A stretch of DNA of 7,690 bases from an uncultured Pirellula sp. GTDB taxonomy: Bacteria; Planctomycetota; Planctomycetia; Pirellulales; Pirellulaceae. The translations under genes and the position numbers were made by a program. The stretch is taken from assembly GCA_903837255.1 (NCBI GenBank), contig CAILTZ010000715.1, positions 1-7,690 of the forward strand, written 5' to 3'. The notes below the pieces were generated by a model. It had not been told where the DNA came from. It searched no databases and saw only the letters and a program-made list of their open reading frames with translations. The stretch's first letter is position 1. Each line of letters begins with the position of its first letter. Shown piece by piece: positions 1 to 7,445 of this stretch.

Positions 1-9
1 ACCAACCCT

Positions 10-3000
10 ATGCCTAGCCGTCCTCAATCCTTGCCAATATCGTTGCAAATAGCGTTGCCGTTTTGCTGCTTGGCCACCAACGCGGCCTGGGCGTTCGAGC
101 CCCCCTCACCCATCGACTTCAATCGCGATATACGACCCATCCTCTCGGATGCTTGCTTCGCTTGCCATGGGCCCGATAAACACGCCCGACAAGCCGACCT
201 GCGGCTCGATGATCGAGATAACGCGATCGCCACGGGTGCCCTAAACCCCACCAACCCCGACGCTAGCTCCCTCCTCGAACGCATCGTCTCGGACGACCCC
301 GATACAGTGATGCCTCCTCCCAAAACCGGTAAAACGATCTCCGATGCCCAACGCCAAACCCTCAAAGAATGGATCCGGCAAGGTGCCAAGTACCAAACCC
401 ACTGGGCTTTTGTCCCTGTCGATAAACAAGTCACTGCGCCGAACCTCTCTGGCGAGTCGATCGCGCTGATCCCCGCCCTGAAAAACGATGCCGAGGCGGT
501 CTTTAACGCTTGGAACAATTCACCCATCGATCGATTCGTCCTAGCAAAAATGATCGAACATGGACTCGCACCGGCCCCCGAAGCCGATGCGCTCTCGTGG
601 CTGCGACGCGTCTCGCTGGACCTGACCGGTCTGCCTCCAACACGGGCCCAAATCGAGTCGATCTCAGCAGACCCATCCGATCCTAACCGCGCCCAAATCG
701 TCGACCAACTACTGGCCTCAGATGCCTACGGTGAACGGATGGCAAACCTCTGGCTCGATGTGGCCCGTTACGCCGATACCTTTGGATACCAAGCCGATGT
801 CAACATGGATGTCTGGCCCTGGCGCGATTGGGTCATCGGGGCCTTCTCGAAAAACCTTCCCTACGACCAGTTCATCACTTGGCAACTCGCCGGCGATCTT
901 CTACCCAACGCCACCCAAGAGCAAAAACTCGCAACCGCTTTCAACCGACTCCATCGCCAAACCAACGAAGGGGGAAGCATCGAAGAAGAGTTCCGCCAAG
1001 TCTACATCGCCGACCGTACGGTCACCGCAGGCACCGCCTTCCTAGGCCTTACCCTTGAATGCTCCCGATGCCATGACCATAAATACGATCCGATCGCTCA
1101 GAAAGACTTCTACTCTCTGGCAGCCTACTTCGATGACATCGATGAACATGGACTCTACGCGCACTTTACCCGCGCTACGCCTACTCCAGCACTGGCTCTG
1201 TTCTCTCCAGAGCAATCCCAAAAACACGTGCAGTTGCTCGACGACATTCGTAAACTCGAACAATCCCGGGGCGAGTGGATCGCTCAGCATCGAAATCTTG
1301 CTCCCGCTTTCCATCCCGCACCCCCGAAGGCAACTTGGGAATTCCCCCTGGATGGCTCAGAGCCAGGCGTCGTCAACGCAGCGACCAAGTTCAACGGCGA
1401 CGATGCAGTGGCTTTCCCATTGAATCTGCCTCATCCAACCGAGCAAGGCAAAACCATCCAAACACAACTCGGTCGCGAAACTCCCTTTAGCTTCTCGCTC
1501 TGGGTCAAGCCCGACCACCATGCTTCACGTGTCGTGGTGGCTCATCAATCGGTGGCAGCCGAAGACGCCGCGTTTCGCGGGATGCAACTGGTGCTCGAAC
1601 AAGGCAAACCGCAGTTCTCCTTGATCCACTTTTGGCCTGGTGATGCGATCCGAGTCGAGGCCACTTCGGTGATCCCGATCCAATCCTGGACACACCTTGC
1701 TGTCTCCTACGATGGTTCGAGTCGAGCTTCAGGAATCCGGATTTATATCGACGGCATGCCCGCAGAAATTCAAACCCTACGCGATCAACTCACCAGGGAT
1801 TTTCGCTACCGTGGGGAGTGGGGTGACTCCAACGCCGGAAGCGTTCAGTTCTCGCTCGGTGCCCGATTCCGCGACGTGGGCTTCCGAGATGGACTCATGG
1901 ATGACCTGAAGGTCTTCGACTACGAGCTGGCGACTCGCGACGTGGTGAATTTGTACGTTGCCTCCTCTGCACAGCTCTCATCCGAGCGACGCGAAGCACT
2001 GCTGGCCCAAGCCAGCAAGCATTGGGAAACCCCTTTGCTTCGTGGCAATGCCGATTACGATCGATGGACCGATGAGCTGACTGCAAAACGTAAAGAAGAA
2101 AACGACTTGATCACGTCGATTCGAACCGTCATGACCATGTCTCCGGCCCTTGTTCGACGTCCCACGCACATCCTTCAGCGGGGGGCTTATGATGCCCCTG
2201 GCCAAGTCGTCGAACCAACGCCTTTGCAACGATTCACTGAAAATTGGAAACGCACCGAGTCCCAAGATGCATCGACTCGATTGGAATTGGCTCAATGGAT
2301 CGTTTCGGAGGATAATCCCCTTGCGAGCCGCGTTGCGGTCAACCGCTGGTGGTCGGTCTTCTTCGGTCGAGGCATCGTCGCATCGCTCGAGGACTTTGGC
2401 AGCCAGGGTGCAGTCCCTACCCATCCAGAACTTCTTGATTGGCTCGCTCGAGATTTTGTTGCAAGCGGCTGGGACTTGAAGCGATTCTGCAAACAGATCG
2501 TTCTGTCGGCAACGTATCGACAATCCTCGGTGCCGCTCGACCCGAGCTCTGAAGCGATCGATCCGGAGAACAAGTATCTGTTTCACGGTCCTCGGCATCG
2601 GCTCAGCGCCGAACAAGTCCGCGACGCGGCCTTGGCCTTGTCAGGCCTATTGGTACGCAAAGTCGGTGGGCCAAGCGTGATGCCTTATCAACCCCCTGGG
2701 GTTTGGGAGGAGGCCGGGACGGGCAAGTCGTATTCGCAGGCCCAAGGAGAAGGGTTGTATCGTCGTAGCATGTACACCTTCTGGAGGCGGACGGCACCTC
2801 CCCCGAGCATGCTCGCGTTCGATGCCACAAGCCGCGAGACCTGTACAGCCCGTCGTGAGACCACGACTACCCCCCTTCAGGCTCTCGTGCTACTGAATGA
2901 CCCTCAGTACGTCGAGGCAGCCCGCAGTGTTGCGCAGTTGGTCATCAAGTCCGAAACCAAGACCGAAATCGATCAACTTCTGACGGAGCTTTCTTTTCGG

Positions 3001-3219
3001 ATCCTCAATCGACCTTTGAGCCAAGCCGAATTGCGGGTTGTCCAGGAAGCCTACCGCGAGCAGCGCGAGTATTTTGTTCAGAATCCTCAAGCTGCCCAGG
3101 AGTACTTAGGCATAGGCGATTCAAAAAAGGATCCGCAGTTGGATCCAATCGATTTGGCGGCAAGCAGCGTCGTCGCAGGCATGCTAATGTGTTTTGACGA
3201 CTTCATCATGAAGCGATAG
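10..3219 (+). CDS. Secreted PSCyt1-DUF1549-LamG-DUF1553 protein (planctomycete cytochrome-c-like)
   Basis: This 1069-residue protein has the multidomain architecture typical of planctomycetes. Residues 1-28 look like a signal peptide, with a short basic start, a hydrophobic stretch and an A-W-A cleavage site before F29, so it should be exported. A CxxCH haem-type motif at residues 49-53 (CFACH) opens a PSCyt1 domain running to about 105. DUF1549 covers about 170-380: it opens with the characteristic IDRFVLAK and LRRVSLDLTGLPPT segments and carries a second CxxCH (351-355, CSRCH). A LamG/concanavalin-like jelly roll lies at about 445-650 (FSFSLWVK, WTHLAVSYDG, IYIDG, LMDDLKVFDYEL). DUF1553 covers about 755-1015 (NPLASRVAVNRWW, FGRGIVASLEDFG, TTTTPLQALVLLNDP). 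The molecular function of these domains is not established; haem binding and polysaccharide contact through LamG are inferences. The usual DUF1501 partner gene does not follow; a fumarylacetoacetase gene does, 12 bp downstream. The frame is open to the window edge, so a start upstream of 10 cannot be excluded, but the signal peptide favours this ATG. Confidence 0.93.
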   Translation: MPSRPQSLPISLQIALPFCCLATNAAWAFEPPSPIDFNRDIRPILSDACFACHGPDKHARQADLRLDDRDNAIATGALNPTNPDASSLLERIVSDDPDTVMPPPKTGKTISDAQRQTLKEWIRQGAKYQTHWAFVPVDKQVTAPNLSGESIALIPALKNDAEAVFNAWNNSPIDRFVLAKMIEHGLAPAPEADALSWLRRVSLDLTGLPPTRAQIESISADPSDPNRAQIVDQLLASDAYGERMANLWLDVARYADTFGYQADVNMDVWPWRDWVIGAFSKNLPYDQFITWQLAGDLLPNATQEQKLATAFNRLHRQTNEGGSIEEEFRQVYIADRTVTAGTAFLGLTLECSRCHDHKYDPIAQKDFYSLAAYFDDIDEHGLYAHFTRATPTPALALFSPEQSQKHVQLLDDIRKLEQSRGEWIAQHRNLAPAFHPAPPKATWEFPLDGSEPGVVNAATKFNGDDAVAFPLNLPHPTEQGKTIQTQLGRETPFSFSLWVKPDHHASRVVVAHQSVAAEDAAFRGMQLVLEQGKPQFSLIHFWPGDAIRVEATSVIPIQSWTHLAVSYDGSSRASGIRIYIDGMPAEIQTLRDQLTRDFRYRGEWGDSNAGSVQFSLGARFRDVGFRDGLMDDLKVFDYELATRDVVNLYVASSAQLSSERREALLAQASKHWETPLLRGNADYDRWTDELTAKRKEENDLITSIRTVMTMSPALVRRPTHILQRGAYDAPGQVVEPTPLQRFTENWKRTESQDASTRLELAQWIVSEDNPLASRVAVNRWWSVFFGRGIVASLEDFGSQGAVPTHPELLDWLARDFVASGWDLKRFCKQIVLSATYRQSSVPLDPSSEAIDPENKYLFHGPRHRLSAEQVRDAALALSGLLVRKVGGPSVMPYQPPGVWEEAGTGKSYSQAQGEGLYRRSMYTFWRRTAPPPSMLAFDATSRETCTARRETTTTPLQALVLLNDPQYVEAARSVAQLVIKSETKTEIDQLLTELSFRILNRPLSQAELRVVQEAYREQREYFVQNPQAAQEYLGIGDSKKDPQLDPIDLAASSVVAGMLMCFDDFIMKR

Positions 3220-3231
3220 GTTACCAGTTCC

Positions 3232-3969
3232 ATGGACCAAAAAGACGGCATGCCTAGCATTCGAACGATCCGCGATTTCTATGCGTTCGAACAGCACGTG
3301 CAGACGTGCCGCGCGCAACGTGGATTGGGCATGATCCCGCAATGGTACGAGATCCCAGTCTTCTACTTTTCGAATCCCAACTCGGTCATCGGCCATGGCG
3401 ATACAGTAACCCCGCCGCGGGAGACCAAGGAGCTCGACTTCGAGCTTGAGATCGCTCTTTTGGTCGGTCGCGAAGCGATCGATTTACCGGCCGACGATTC
3501 GGCGTTGGAGTGCATCTGTGCGATGACGATTTACAACGACTGGTCTGCTAGGGATTTGCAGCGTCAAGAGATGGCCGTGGGGCTTGGGCCCGCCAAGGGC
3601 AAGGACTTTGCCAACGCGTTTGGTCCTCGATGGATACCGATCCGGGAGCTGATGGATGTTTACCGCGATGGCCGTTTTGAATTAGAGATGCGGGCCGAGA
3701 TCAACGGAAAAGAAGTCTCCCGAGGCAACGCCAGTTCGATGTATTGGACTTGGCCACAGATTTTGGCACATGCAAGCCGCGATACCAAGCTCATGCCGGG
3801 TGATGTGATCGGATCTGGTACGGTTGGAACCGGCTGTATTTTGGAACTTACACCGCAAAAGACCGGGGGCTGGTTGCAGCCAGGGGACCGAGTCACTCTA
3901 ATCGTGGATCGATTGGGGCAGTTGGAGAATGCGGTTGGTTTTCCGGCCCCATTGCAGACCAGGAAATAA
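3232..3969 (+). CDS. Fumarylacetoacetate hydrolase (fumarylacetoacetase), short form
   Basis: This 245-residue protein should cleave fumarylacetoacetate to fumarate and acetoacetate, the last step of homogentisate breakdown, in the cytoplasm. Compared from memory with the mouse enzyme, the active site looks complete. D15 and H22 in RDFYAFEQH match metal ligand D126 and catalytic H133; Y45 matches Y159. E71 and E73 in ELDFELE match E199/E201, and D103 in YNDWSARD matches D233. Q110 matches Q240, K124 in AKGKDF matches K253, and E205 in CILEL matches E364. The segments MYWTWPQILAH and LMPGDVIGSGTVGTG are also typical. The protein is shorter than most bacterial relatives (about 280-330 residues) because it starts just before the first metal ligand. 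An in-frame stop (gene 1's own, 3217-3219) bars any longer upstream form. An internal ATG at 3250 (MPSIRTIRDF) is an equally plausible start. The next gene, homogentisate dioxygenase, starts 3 bp after the stop, which supports the pathway assignment and an operon. Confidence 0.93.
   Translation: MDQKDGMPSIRTIRDFYAFEQHVQTCRAQRGLGMIPQWYEIPVFYFSNPNSVIGHGDTVTPPRETKELDFELEIALLVGREAIDLPADDSALECICAMTIYNDWSARDLQRQEMAVGLGPAKGKDFANAFGPRWIPIRELMDVYRDGRFELEMRAEINGKEVSRGNASSMYWTWPQILAHASRDTKLMPGDVIGSGTVGTGCILELTPQKTGGWLQPGDRVTLIVDRLGQLENAVGFPAPLQTRK
3961..3964 (+). promoter_or_regulatory. Possible Shine-Dalgarno for homogentisate dioxygenase
   Basis: AGGA lies 8 bases before the ATG at 3973, inside the last codons of the FAH gene. 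It is the only reasonably placed purine-rich ribosome site before any gene in the window and supports the 3973 start. Planctomycete genes often lack such sites, so its importance is uncertain. Confidence 0.4.
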
Positions 3970-3972
3970 GCG

Positions 3973-5139
3973 ATGCCTCAGTATTTGCAACGTGGTTCGA
4001 TCCCTGCCAAGCGTCATACGGCCCATCGTACGAGCCCTGGCTATTTGGGGGAAGGGATTTACTACGAGGAGGTCATATCGACCGAAGGATTCCATCGCGC
4101 GTATAGCATCGCTTACCATTTGCGCCCCCCCACTCGGGTCCTGCGAATTCATGCGATGCCTTCGACACCGGTTGAACTGGCTCCTCCTGATGCACTTCGG
4201 CATATCCATTTGAAGACGTCCAAGATTTCGCGTCGTGCGGATGCGATCCATGGCCGATTGCCGCTGTTCCAAAACTCCGATTTACGGATTTCACGCTCTC
4301 GGCCGTCTGAGCAGCAGATGGCACTTTATCGCAACGCGGCCCAGGACGAGCTTTGGTTTATCCGATCCGGAACTGGCCGGCTGTTGAGCATGTTCGGCTC
4401 GGTGGCTTTTCGCGACCTGGATTACCTAGTGATTCCGCGTTGCACAACGGTGCAGATCGAGTTCGATGCGATCGAGCAAGCTGATATGCTGATCGTCGAA
4501 TCAAAAGGATCGATAGGATTCCCAAGTCGCTATCTCAATCCCGACGGGCAGTTCCGCTTGGGTGCCCCTTTCTGCGAGCGGGATTTGCGAGGTCCACAGA
4601 TGGTCGATCCCATCGATGCCGAAGGTGAGTTTGTGCTCCATTTGCGTGACTCGGATCGATGGAGCGAGTACGTGCTGGCCAATCATCCTTTTGATGTGGT
4701 TGGTTGGGATGGATTGGTCTACCCGTTTGCATTCAACGCGATGGATTTCGAGCCGATCACTGGAACGGTCCATCAACCGCCTCCGATCCATCAGACGTTT
4801 CAGACCGATGGTTGTGTGGTTTGCACCTTTGCCCCGCGGATGCTCGATACGCATCCTGAAGCGATCAAGGTGCCTTATGCGCACTGCAACGTCGAATCCG
4901 ACGAACTGCTTTACTATGTGGCTGGGAATTTTGGGAGTCGCCGAGGCGTCGAACTCGATTCGATCACCTTGCACCCGCATGGGATTCCGCACGGGCCTCA
5001 CCCGGGTACGATCGCTGCCAGTGGCGGTGCGAAGAGGACTGATGAACTCGCCGTCATGATCGATACGTTCAGGCCCTTGCATCGAACTCAGGCTTCGTTG
5101 GCCTTGGATGATCCGACGTATCCTTTTTCGTGGCTGTAG
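3973..5139 (+). CDS. hmgA: Homogentisate 1,2-dioxygenase
   Basis: This 388-residue cupin-type non-haem Fe(II) enzyme opens the ring of homogentisate with O2 to give maleylacetoacetate, in tyrosine and phenylalanine catabolism. The N-terminal part (MPQYLQRGSIPAKRHT, GIYYEEVISTEGF) and the mid-section (ELWFIRSGTGRLLSMFG, YLVIPRCTTVQIEF) match the family. The segment VVGWDGLVYPFAFN (242-255) is a family hallmark. H267 in VHQPPPIH aligns with the human active-site H292. H304 aligns with iron ligand H335, and H340 in GIPHGPHPG aligns with H371. The acidic ligand (human E341) falls in ESDELLYY at D310/E311. The C-terminal block ELAVMIDTFRPL (358-369) is also typical. The length is shorter than the 430-445 residues of the human and Pseudomonas enzymes and resembles the short bacterial subfamily as I remember it. 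The gene begins 3 bp after the FAH stop codon, so the two are probably translated from one mRNA. The product assignment is secure; expression and regulation are not visible here. Confidence 0.95.
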   Translation: MPQYLQRGSIPAKRHTAHRTSPGYLGEGIYYEEVISTEGFHRAYSIAYHLRPPTRVLRIHAMPSTPVELAPPDALRHIHLKTSKISRRADAIHGRLPLFQNSDLRISRSRPSEQQMALYRNAAQDELWFIRSGTGRLLSMFGSVAFRDLDYLVIPRCTTVQIEFDAIEQADMLIVESKGSIGFPSRYLNPDGQFRLGAPFCERDLRGPQMVDPIDAEGEFVLHLRDSDRWSEYVLANHPFDVVGWDGLVYPFAFNAMDFEPITGTVHQPPPIHQTFQTDGCVVCTFAPRMLDTHPEAIKVPYAHCNVESDELLYYVAGNFGSRRGVELDSITLHPHGIPHGPHPGTIAASGGAKRTDELAVMIDTFRPLHRTQASLALDDPTYPFSWL

Positions 5140-5188
5140 CCATCACTCTTTATTGTTTCGGTCTTTAGTTCGCTCGATTAAAACATTC

Positions 5189-5797
5189 ATGCAAATCGAA
5201 ATATCCAAAATCCCTGTCCCGGAAGCTTATCAGTGGATCGTCTCGCTGGTGGCCCCCCGCCCGATCGCTTGGGTGACGACTCTCTCGCCGACAGGCGTGG
5301 TCAACTTGGCGCCATTTAGTTTTTTCAATGTGTTTGGGGCCAACCCGCCCGTGGTGGTCTTTTCGCCGACGCTGAAAAGAGATTCGACCAAGAAGGACAC
5401 GCTGATCAATATCGAGCACCATGGTGAGTTTGTGATCCATGCGTCGACCGAGCCAGACATCGCTGCGATCAACGCGTCGAGTGCTTCGCTATCGCCGGAA
5501 ACAAGCGAGGTCGACTATGTGGGTAAAGAGACCATACCGAGCGTGTTGGTCAAGGTGCCGCGGTTGGCCAAATCCCCTTTTGCGCTCGAGTGCAAATTGC
5601 GTCAAATTGTGCCGGTCGGCAATGGACCGATCTCTGCGAACTTGATCATCGGTGATGTGCTGATGATCCACGTCGATCCGGCGATCTTGGACAAACATGG
5701 CAAGGTGGATCCTAAGCTGTTGCGTTCGGTAGCTCGTCTGGGTGGCGAGCACTGGTGTCGGAGCACCGATCTATTTCAGATGGAAAGGCCGGGGTAG
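5189..5797 (+). CDS. Flavin reductase-like FMN-binding split-barrel protein
   Basis: This 202-residue protein belongs to the flavin reductase-like family (DIM6/NTAB, COG1853), which binds FMN in a split beta-barrel. Known members either reduce free flavin for partner monooxygenases or act as flavoproteins themselves. Residues 19-31 (SLVAPRPIAWVTT) and 36-48 (TGVVNLAPFSFFN) form the flavin phosphate-binding region, followed by NPPVVVFSP (52-60). The C-terminal RLGGEHWCRSTDLFQMERP (183-201) is the usual closing motif. The reading frame is open back to an ATG at 5108, which would overlap hmgA by 32 bases. That extension is basic and unlike the family, whose members begin near MQIEISKIPVPEAYQWI, so I chose 5189. 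The 49-bp gap after hmgA has no obvious ribosome site or terminator, making co-transcription with FAH and hmgA plausible. Its substrate is unknown; a role in aromatic catabolism is inferred only from position. Confidence 0.9.
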   Translation: MQIEISKIPVPEAYQWIVSLVAPRPIAWVTTLSPTGVVNLAPFSFFNVFGANPPVVVFSPTLKRDSTKKDTLINIEHHGEFVIHASTEPDIAAINASSASLSPETSEVDYVGKETIPSVLVKVPRLAKSPFALECKLRQIVPVGNGPISANLIIGDVLMIHVDPAILDKHGKVDPKLLRSVARLGGEHWCRSTDLFQMERPG

Positions 5798-5801
5798 GGG
5801 C

Positions 5802-5820
5802 AGGCTTGAGCCTCAAGCTT
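5802..5820 (+). terminator. Small hairpin after the flavin reductase gene, possible weak terminator
   Basis: GCTTGAG (5804-5810) and CTCAAGC (5812-5818) are perfect inverted repeats, extendable by a G-T wobble and an A-T pair to 5802-5820. Realistically the loop is about 5 bases. It starts 5 bases after the stop codon at 5797. A run of five T occurs at 5832-5836, about 12 bases beyond the stem, too far for a classic intrinsic terminator. It could separate the homogentisate genes from the ceramidase-like gene, but the call is weak. Confidence 0.3.
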
Positions 5821-5843
5821 TATCGTTCAGATTTTTCTCCTTG

Positions 5844-5873
5844 TAGTTTGCGTACTGGTAGTTTGCATACTGG
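5844..5873 (+). repeat. Tandem 15-bp direct repeat upstream of the ceramidase-like gene
   Basis: Two adjacent 15-base copies, TAGTTTGCRTACTGG at 5844-5858 and 5859-5873, differ only at one position (G at 5852, A at 5867). They end 23 bases before the ATG at 5897, in the position of a 5' leader or promoter. They could be paired sites for a DNA-binding regulator or a short intergenic repeat. No convincing -35/-10 pair was found; CATACT at 5866-5871 is a weak -10 candidate. Confidence 0.7.
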
Positions 5874-5896
5874 CGCATCCTTTGGCACTTTTTGCG

Positions 5897-7414
5897 ATGA
5901 GATCCATTCCAATGATTCGATTCGGTATTTGTTTCTTCTTCGCGATGGTTTCGTTTGCTTATCCCGCGGGTGTATTCGGCCAAACGATACGGGCGGGAGT
6001 GGCGAAAGTCGACATCACCAAAGTCGAAGCCGGACCGGTCAACGATCCTCTGTATGTCAAGGCGCTGCTGATTGCATCGGGGGATACTACGATCGTGCTT
6101 GTCAGCGTCGATGCGGTGGCGGTTGGTGAAATCGGCCATATCAAAAACGATTACTTGCCGACCGTGCGCCGAGAGATCGAGTCGCAGCTTGGGATCCCCG
6201 GCAACCAATTGGTGGTCAACGCAAGTCACTGTCATGGTGTGGTGTGCGATGATGTTGCTCAGAGGACTGTCGAGGCGATCCGATTGGCCAAGTCGAAGAT
6301 GGTACCGGTGAAGATCGGGACCGGGACTGGGACCGAGGAGCGAATCATGGAGAACCGTCGCTTGAAGCTCATGGATGGGCGGGAGATCGATGTCCGGCAC
6401 GCTTATTCTCTCCCCCCGGACGATCAGGTCGCCGGGATTGGGCCGGTCGATCCCAAGATTGGGGTCGTACGCATGGACCGATTGGATGGTAGTCCGTTGG
6501 CGGTTTTGTACCAGTTCGCTTGCCATCCGATCCAAGGCGCTGCTAGTGGTGGGAACACCGCCGATCTTTCGGGGGCGGCATCGCGAGTGATCGAAGAGAA
6601 TCTTGGTGGCGATTGCGTCGCGTTGTTCTTTCAGGGCTGTGGTGGTGATATCAATCCTGTGTTGTACAAGGATGTGCATCAGCCCCGCGATGGGAACTGG
6701 CACGGCACAATGCTTGGGTTGAGCGCTCTGCAAGCGATCCGTAAAATTGAATCGCGTCAGGATGCCAAGGTTGGGTATTCGCACACGATGCTCGAGGTTC
6801 CTCGTGCGAACTTGGAACCTCGAATAGCTGAAATGGAACTTGAGCTCGAGCGATTGGTGAAAAACCTGCGCGGAACGAGCCTGAACCTTAAGACTTTTCT
6901 ACCTTTGGTGGTCCAGTACCAACTCGATACGGAGTATCCGTCGTACTATTCGCATCGTTATTTGCGAGAAAAGGAGCAAGGTCGAGAGGACCTAAGACGC
7001 CTGGATGCGGAGAACAGGCGAAACATGGCAGCCTACATCGAGAATATTCAAACGATGGAGTCGTTGTCGCGATTGCAAACCAATTTAGCGTTGTTGCGCA
7101 GGCATCATCTGGACAATACGAAGGCTCCAAAAAGAACGATCGATGTCGAGGTATGCGGTATCCGACTCGGGGATTTTCGCCTTGTGACGTTTCCTGGCGA
7201 ATTGACGGTTCAAATTGGGCTGAATATTCAGAGGTCTTCCGAGCTTTCTCATGCCTTTGTCTCGGGCTATACGAACGGATACATCTATTACTGCCCAACC
7301 GCGGAACAACTTAGGAATTTAGGCGGGGCTCAAGAGGACAGCGACTGTATTCTCGATGCCGCGTGGCAAGAAAAATTCGAGAACTTGGCCCTAAGAGTCT
7401 TGAAGGGATTGTGA
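5897..7414 (+). CDS. Secreted neutral/alkaline ceramidase-like metallohydrolase
   Basis: This 505-residue protein resembles the neutral/alkaline non-lysosomal ceramidase family (PF04734), whose known members are secreted zinc amidases. Residues 1-28 form a signal peptide (RFGICFFFAMVSFAYPAGVFG). Family features follow: IRAGVAKVDIT (31-41); NASHCHG (108-114), equivalent to the zinc-binding TSHTHSG; QFACHPIQ (206-213), carrying the second zinc histidine H210; FFQGCGGDINP (244-254); PGE with E435; and GYTNGYIYYCPT (457-468), carrying the tyrosine-rich zinc and substrate region. Residues about 307-410 are charged and probably helical. In the Pseudomonas enzyme the segment matching GGDINP contains a catalytic serine (DVSPN), whereas N253 stands there here, so ceramide hydrolysis should not be assumed. 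An ATG at 5912 is an alternative start that keeps the signal peptide, and a TTG at 5882 also opens the frame. It lies 99 bp after the flavin reductase gene and probably has its own promoter. Its natural substrate is unknown. Confidence 0.88.
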   Translation: MRSIPMIRFGICFFFAMVSFAYPAGVFGQTIRAGVAKVDITKVEAGPVNDPLYVKALLIASGDTTIVLVSVDAVAVGEIGHIKNDYLPTVRREIESQLGIPGNQLVVNASHCHGVVCDDVAQRTVEAIRLAKSKMVPVKIGTGTGTEERIMENRRLKLMDGREIDVRHAYSLPPDDQVAGIGPVDPKIGVVRMDRLDGSPLAVLYQFACHPIQGAASGGNTADLSGAASRVIEENLGGDCVALFFQGCGGDINPVLYKDVHQPRDGNWHGTMLGLSALQAIRKIESRQDAKVGYSHTMLEVPRANLEPRIAEMELELERLVKNLRGTSLNLKTFLPLVVQYQLDTEYPSYYSHRYLREKEQGREDLRRLDAENRRNMAAYIENIQTMESLSRLQTNLALLRRHHLDNTKAPKRTIDVEVCGIRLGDFRLVTFPGELTVQIGLNIQRSSELSHAFVSGYTNGYIYYCPTAEQLRNLGGAQEDSDCILDAAWQEKFENLALRVLKGL

Positions 7415-7426
7415 TCAACCGCTAAT

Positions 7427-7445
7427 CGGGTTCTTCTAAAACCCG
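7427..7445 (+). other. Hairpin just after the ceramidase-like gene
   Basis: CGGGTT (7427-7432) and AACCCG (7440-7445) can form a 6-bp stem with a 7-base loop, starting 13 bases after the stop codon. No T run follows on either strand, so it is not a standard intrinsic terminator. The downstream arm doubles as the start of the first repeat phrase, so the pairing may be incidental to the repeat family. Confidence 0.35.

Noticed and set aside
1978..2616. 212-codon open frame on the minus strand inside gene 1
   Set aside because: It is fully antisense to the DUF1553 region, whose conserved motifs are clear on the + strand; no family resemblance.
10..3258. Shared ATGCCTAGC at position 10 and at 3250
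   Set aside because: A nine-base match encoding Met-Pro-Ser is short enough to be coincidence and has no further flanking similarity.
4501..5082. 193-codon minus frame and 165-codon plus frame within hmgA
   Set aside because: Both overlap the iron-binding core of homogentisate dioxygenase in other frames and show no domain features.
5108..5188. Upstream ATG extension of the flavin reductase gene
   Set aside because: The extra 27 residues overlap hmgA, are unlike the family and precede the normal N-terminus, so the ATG at 5189 was chosen.
5140..5188. Promoter in the gap between hmgA and the flavin reductase gene
   Set aside because: The gap is AT-rich in places, but no convincing -35/-10 pair with normal spacing was found.
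5882..5896. TTG start for the ceramidase-like gene
   Set aside because: ATG codons at 5897 and 5912 give a better signal peptide; there is no ribosome site to favour the TTG.
5813..6784. 323-codon open frame on the minus strand
   Set aside because: It lies antisense to the start of the ceramidase-like gene and the repeat before it, and its translation shows no recognisable motifs. It is best explained by codon bias on the opposite strand.
7427..7445. Rho-independent terminator after the last gene
   Set aside because: The stem is only 6 bp and no T run follows on either strand, so it is listed only as a hairpin.
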